The notes under the pieces: generated by a model
Seen by the model: only the letters and a program-made list of their open reading frames with translations
The model's database searches: none
Told to the model about the DNA's origin: nothing
Assembly: GCA_034440115.1 (NCBI GenBank)
Contig: JAWXBM010000138.1
Location: 1 to 8,822 of the forward strand
Direction: 5' to 3'
Source of the DNA: JAWXBM01 sp034440115
Lineage (GTDB): Bacteria > Pseudomonadota > Gammaproteobacteria > Xanthomonadales > SZUA-36
Length of the DNA stretch: 8,822 nt
Made by a program: the position numbers and the translations under genes
In this document: piece after piece, positions 7,398-8,822 of the stretch
Layout of the letters: each line of letters starts with the position of its first letter
How positions within the stretch are numbered: the first letter of the stretch is position 1

Positions 7398-7714
7398 ATC
7401 CCTAACCAAAGTCAGCATCAGCAGCGTCTAAATCTACTATGAATGCCACACTCCAAGTGGCGACCAGACCTTGCCGGGCAAGCTGCCAGTAACTTCTTGG
7501 TGTGACAATTAATTTCATTTCCGGAAAACTGATTAGTAAATGTTGATTTTTGTGAGATTTAATTGAATTCAATGTATTTCCTACATTGAAAGGGGTTTCA
7601 TCCCATACACCCGCATGTCAATTGCAGTTCACAATGAGTCTGCGAACTCCCCCAGCTTATTCTAATCCTCACTTTCAACTCACTGTGGTTGACAACTCAA
7701 ACAAATAAACCATA
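7398..7714. other. Gene-free region upstream of the toxin-antitoxin pair, locally AT-rich
   Basis: I see no credible coding sequence in these 317 bp. Weak hairpins occur at 7445-7461 (GCCAC/GTGGC) and 7470-7482 (CTTGC/GCAAG); neither has a T run, so termination after the TSUP gene is unproven. By hand count 7501-7560 is about 27% G+C, far below the flanking transporter genes. A strong hairpin at 7568-7590 and the toxin promoter and operator near the right edge are listed separately. Confidence 0.6.
7568..7590. other. Perfect 9-bp inverted repeat in the AT-rich upstream region
   Basis: TTCAATGTA (7568-7576) and TACATTGAA (7582-7590) pair perfectly around a 5-nt centre, TTTCC. It could be a protein-binding dyad or an RNA hairpin. 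It does not resemble the AACC/GGTT operator near the toxin start, and no T run follows it, so it is not a standard terminator. Function unknown. Confidence 0.6.
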
Positions 7715-7716
7715 AT
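7689..7716 (+). promoter_or_regulatory. Candidate sigma-70 promoter of mqsRA
   Basis: A perfect -35 box TTGACA (7689-7694) is separated by 16 bp from CATAAT (7711-7716), one mismatch from the consensus -10. If used, transcription would begin near 7722-7724, which is past the toxin's first ATG at 7715. Either another promoter drives the full-length toxin, or the toxin starts farther downstream. Confidence 0.5.
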
Positions 7717-7720
7717 GGTT
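7708..7720. promoter_or_regulatory. Probable MqsA operator palindrome
   Basis: AACCATAATGGTT is a perfect 13-bp palindrome. Its half-sites AACC and GGTT, 5 bp apart, match the layout of the E. coli mqsRA operator (AACCT-N3-AGGTT) as I recall it. It spans the candidate -10 box and the toxin ATG, so binding there would block transcription, as expected of antitoxin autoregulation. A looser second candidate, AACT-N6-GGTT, lies at 7677-7690 beside the -35 box; E. coli also has two sites. Confidence 0.65.
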
Positions 7721-8029
7721 AAATATGCTCTCCATGATATTGCAAGCGTGATCGCAGCTGCACAGGCGGGAAAAGTGCATTTTGCCAGCACTAAAGTGGA
7801 ACAGAGAACTGCCAACGAAGGATTCAACCATTTGGATGTCTGTCATTGCATTACAGCGATCTCAACAGATACATACAGGACGACACTGCAATATGAAAAC
7901 AGCCCTACTGCATTCGATGTTCACCTTTGCCGGTTTCGCGGCGAGACCATCTACCTCAAATTGAAACTGACTCCTTCGGGCACGGTAGTGGTACTCGCTT
8001 CGTTCCATCGTTCTGAGTATTACGCATGA
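7715..8029 (+). CDS. mqsR: MqsR-family toxin, divergent (probable mRNA endonuclease)
   Basis: This 104-residue protein is identified as an MqsR-type toxin by its partner, size and pattern. MqsR toxins are ribosome-independent mRNA interferases (GCU-cleaving in E. coli). A gap-free hand alignment from Y54 to Y80 matches E. coli MqsR Y55-Y81: DV at 68-69 and IYLKLKL at 79-85 are conserved, as is Y80 (E. coli Y81). However R55 replaces K56 and F67 replaces Q68, two of the described active-site residues, so cleavage specificity or activity may differ. The C-terminal strand VVVLASFHR matches the family's IVSFK. Its stop overlaps the antitoxin ATG by 4 bp (ATGA), giving the toxin-first order typical of mqsRA. 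ATG 7715 is the first in-frame start after a TAA at 7706, but it has no ribosome site and lies within the operator and -10 box. GTG codons at 7748 and 7775 are alternatives. Confidence 0.8.
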   Translation: MVKYALHDIASVIAAAQAGKVHFASTKVEQRTANEGFNHLDVCHCITAISTDTYRTTLQYENSPTAFDVHLCRFRGETIYLKLKLTPSGTVVVLASFHRSEYYA

Positions 8030-8505
8030 AAAGCGAAAACTGTCCAATCTGCGAAACAGGAATTCTTGTCAGCAATACCTATACCGGCGTGATTCAGCAC
8101 AAAGGCAATGATCTTGATGTGCCAAATTTGGAATGTTCCGTTTGTAAGTCCTGTGGTGCTGATCCGGTTCTTGCTGACCAGGCGAAAAGAAATCAAGCTC
8201 GTTTTGCCGACGCTAAAAGAGCTGCTGATCGGCTTCTGAGCGCGCAGGAAATTCGCAGCGCCCGAAAGAATTTAGGCCTCACACAGCACGAAGCATCCAG
8301 GATTTTTGGAGGTGGCCTTAACGCGTTTTCTAAATACGAAAGAGGCGAGGTCATTCAAAGTGAAGCAATGGACAAGCTGATTCGGGTTGCTTGTCAATTT
8401 CCCAATGCATGGCGCTATATGAACCAACTGGCCACACCAAAGAGCAGCAGCCCCTCCGAATTGCCCAGTGGTGATTTAGCTTGCCCCCCCGCCATTACTG
8501 AGTAG
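8026..8505 (+). CDS. mqsA: MqsA-family antitoxin, zinc-finger plus HTH repressor
   Basis: This 159-residue protein should bind and neutralise the adjacent toxin through its N-terminal zinc domain and repress the operon through its C-terminal helix-turn-helix. Zinc ligands are C6 and C9 (CPIC) and C37 and C40 (CSVC), matching E. coli MqsA C3, C6, C37 and C40; an extra C43 is present. The XRE-type domain (about 72-125) carries LTQHEASRIFGGGLNAFSKYERG, nearly the E. coli motif (segments at 85-95 and 95-107). Of the two DNA-reading residues known in E. coli, N97 is kept as N99 while R101 is K103. A tail of about 25 residues after position 135, rich in Ser and Pro, goes beyond the E. coli length of 131. 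The start overlaps the toxin stop and lacks a clear ribosome site, suggesting translational coupling. A run of seven C residues (8484-8490) lies near the 3' end. Confidence 0.92.
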   Translation: MKSENCPICETGILVSNTYTGVIQHKGNDLDVPNLECSVCKSCGADPVLADQAKRNQARFADAKRAADRLLSAQEIRSARKNLGLTQHEASRIFGGGLNAFSKYERGEVIQSEAMDKLIRVACQFPNAWRYMNQLATPKSSSPSELPSGDLACPPAITE

Positions 8506-8529
8506 TAGTGGCATTGGAATACAGTAGCC

Positions 8530-8634
8530 CTAAACCTCGATACAAACATACTTCAGCTCGGTAAATTTTTCGATGCCCGCTGAACTACCCTCGCGCCTCA
8601 GGCCGCTTCGCTTGATGCCACCCATAAAGGGGGC
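8530..8634 (-). pseudogene. Remnant of an aldehyde dehydrogenase C-terminus
   Basis: The last 34 codons before the TAG at 8530-8532 read APFMGGIKRSGLRREGS, then GIEKFTELKYVCIEV. This fits the C-terminal end of succinate-semialdehyde dehydrogenase-like (GabD) enzymes, whose pattern is APFGGxKxSGxGREGSxxGIExxxExKYxC. Upstream of it on the minus strand (8635 onward) the similarity ends, and there is no room for the remaining 400-plus residues because a GIY-YIG gene starts on the other strand at 8683. An extra Met in FMGG and Arg in place of Gly in LRREGS point to decay. It is therefore a fragment left by deletion or rearrangement, probably not expressed. An open frame continues from it to 8817, but that part is antisense to the GIY-YIG gene. 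Confidence 0.75.
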
Positions 8635-8682
8635 GGTGTACACTGCTGACATGAGACGGAAACTGGTCAAAGCAAGCACTCG

Positions 8683-8822
8683 ATGACGGACTGCGCTAGA
8701 CAAGAAGAGCAGCCTGAACCTAATTGGTGGATCTACATGATTCGTTGCGATGATGATTCGCTTTATACCGGCATCAGCACGGATCCTCAACGCCGCTTCC
8801 AGCAGCATTCGCAACATCCACG
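8683..8822 (+). CDS. GIY-YIG nuclease-domain protein, N-terminal part (runs off the window)
   Basis: The first 46 codons are visible. After a polar lead of about 14 residues comes NWWIYMIRCDDDSLYTGIS, then TDPQRRFQQHSQHP, the start of a GIY-YIG domain: IYM stands at the GIY position, YTGI at YIG, and the conserved Arg lies in QRRFQQH. The short-lead form with CxDxSLYTGIxTDxxRR resembles the small UPF0213/YhbQ group of stand-alone GIY-YIG proteins, usually about 85-100 residues and poorly characterised. ATG 8683 is the first start after an in-frame TGA at 8647-8649, but no convincing ribosome site precedes it. It is divergent from the aldehyde dehydrogenase fragment. Confidence 0.85.
   Translation, partial: MTDCARQEEQPEPNWWIYMIRCDDDSLYTGISTDPQRRFQQHSQHP

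Noticed and set aside
7442..8515. AATGCCAC at 7442-7449 and its complement GTGGCATT at 8508-8515, as possible terminal inverted repeats around mqsRA
   Set aside because: Only 8 bp match, flanking bases do not, there is no target duplication or transposase, and chance is a sufficient explanation.
8635..8817. Upstream extension of the minus-strand frame that contains the aldehyde dehydrogenase fragment
   Set aside because: It has no similarity to aldehyde dehydrogenase and is antisense to the clear GIY-YIG start.

Overview
The window looks like chromosomal DNA from a gammaproteobacterium, moderately GC-rich over most of its length. The best evidence is the thioredoxin-2 type TrxC, a class I CPD photolyase that aligns closely with E. 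coli PhrB, and an MqsR/MqsA module whose operator resembles the E. coli one. I cannot name a genus.

Left block (1-3040), all genes on the minus strand. Reading right to left, these are trxC (zinc-ribbon thioredoxin), an 80-residue charged helical protein of unknown function, and a fused ABC exporter of the MsbA/ABCB type. The exporter runs into a cluster of GTCATCCCGG-type palindromic repeats. Its last 20 codons and stop lie in repeat DNA, and beyond the stop is a tandem array of a 27-bp unit that seems to have arisen from one of these palindromes.

Middle block (3300-7397), all plus strand: a DUF4870 membrane protein followed by a clear intrinsic terminator, a class I CPD photolyase (phrB), a second palindromic-repeat cluster, an EamA/DMT-family exporter and a TSUP (TauE/SafE) anion transporter. 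These are housekeeping, redox, repair and transport genes with no obvious shared pathway.

Right block (7398-8822) is accessory in character. A 317-bp gene-free stretch, locally very AT-rich, leads into an overlapping mqsR-mqsA toxin-antitoxin pair. An AACC-N5-GGTT palindrome, the same layout as the E. coli MqsA operator, covers the toxin start codon and a near-consensus -10 box. The toxin is a divergent MqsR: by hand alignment two of three described catalytic positions are substituted. Next to the module is a short minus-strand fragment of an aldehyde dehydrogenase C-terminus, then the start of a GIY-YIG endonuclease-like gene cut by the window edge.

No CRISPR array, rRNA, tRNA, transposase or phage gene was seen. 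The most noteworthy items are the divergent MqsRA pair with its operator, and the palindromic repeats that expanded in tandem and entered a coding sequence.
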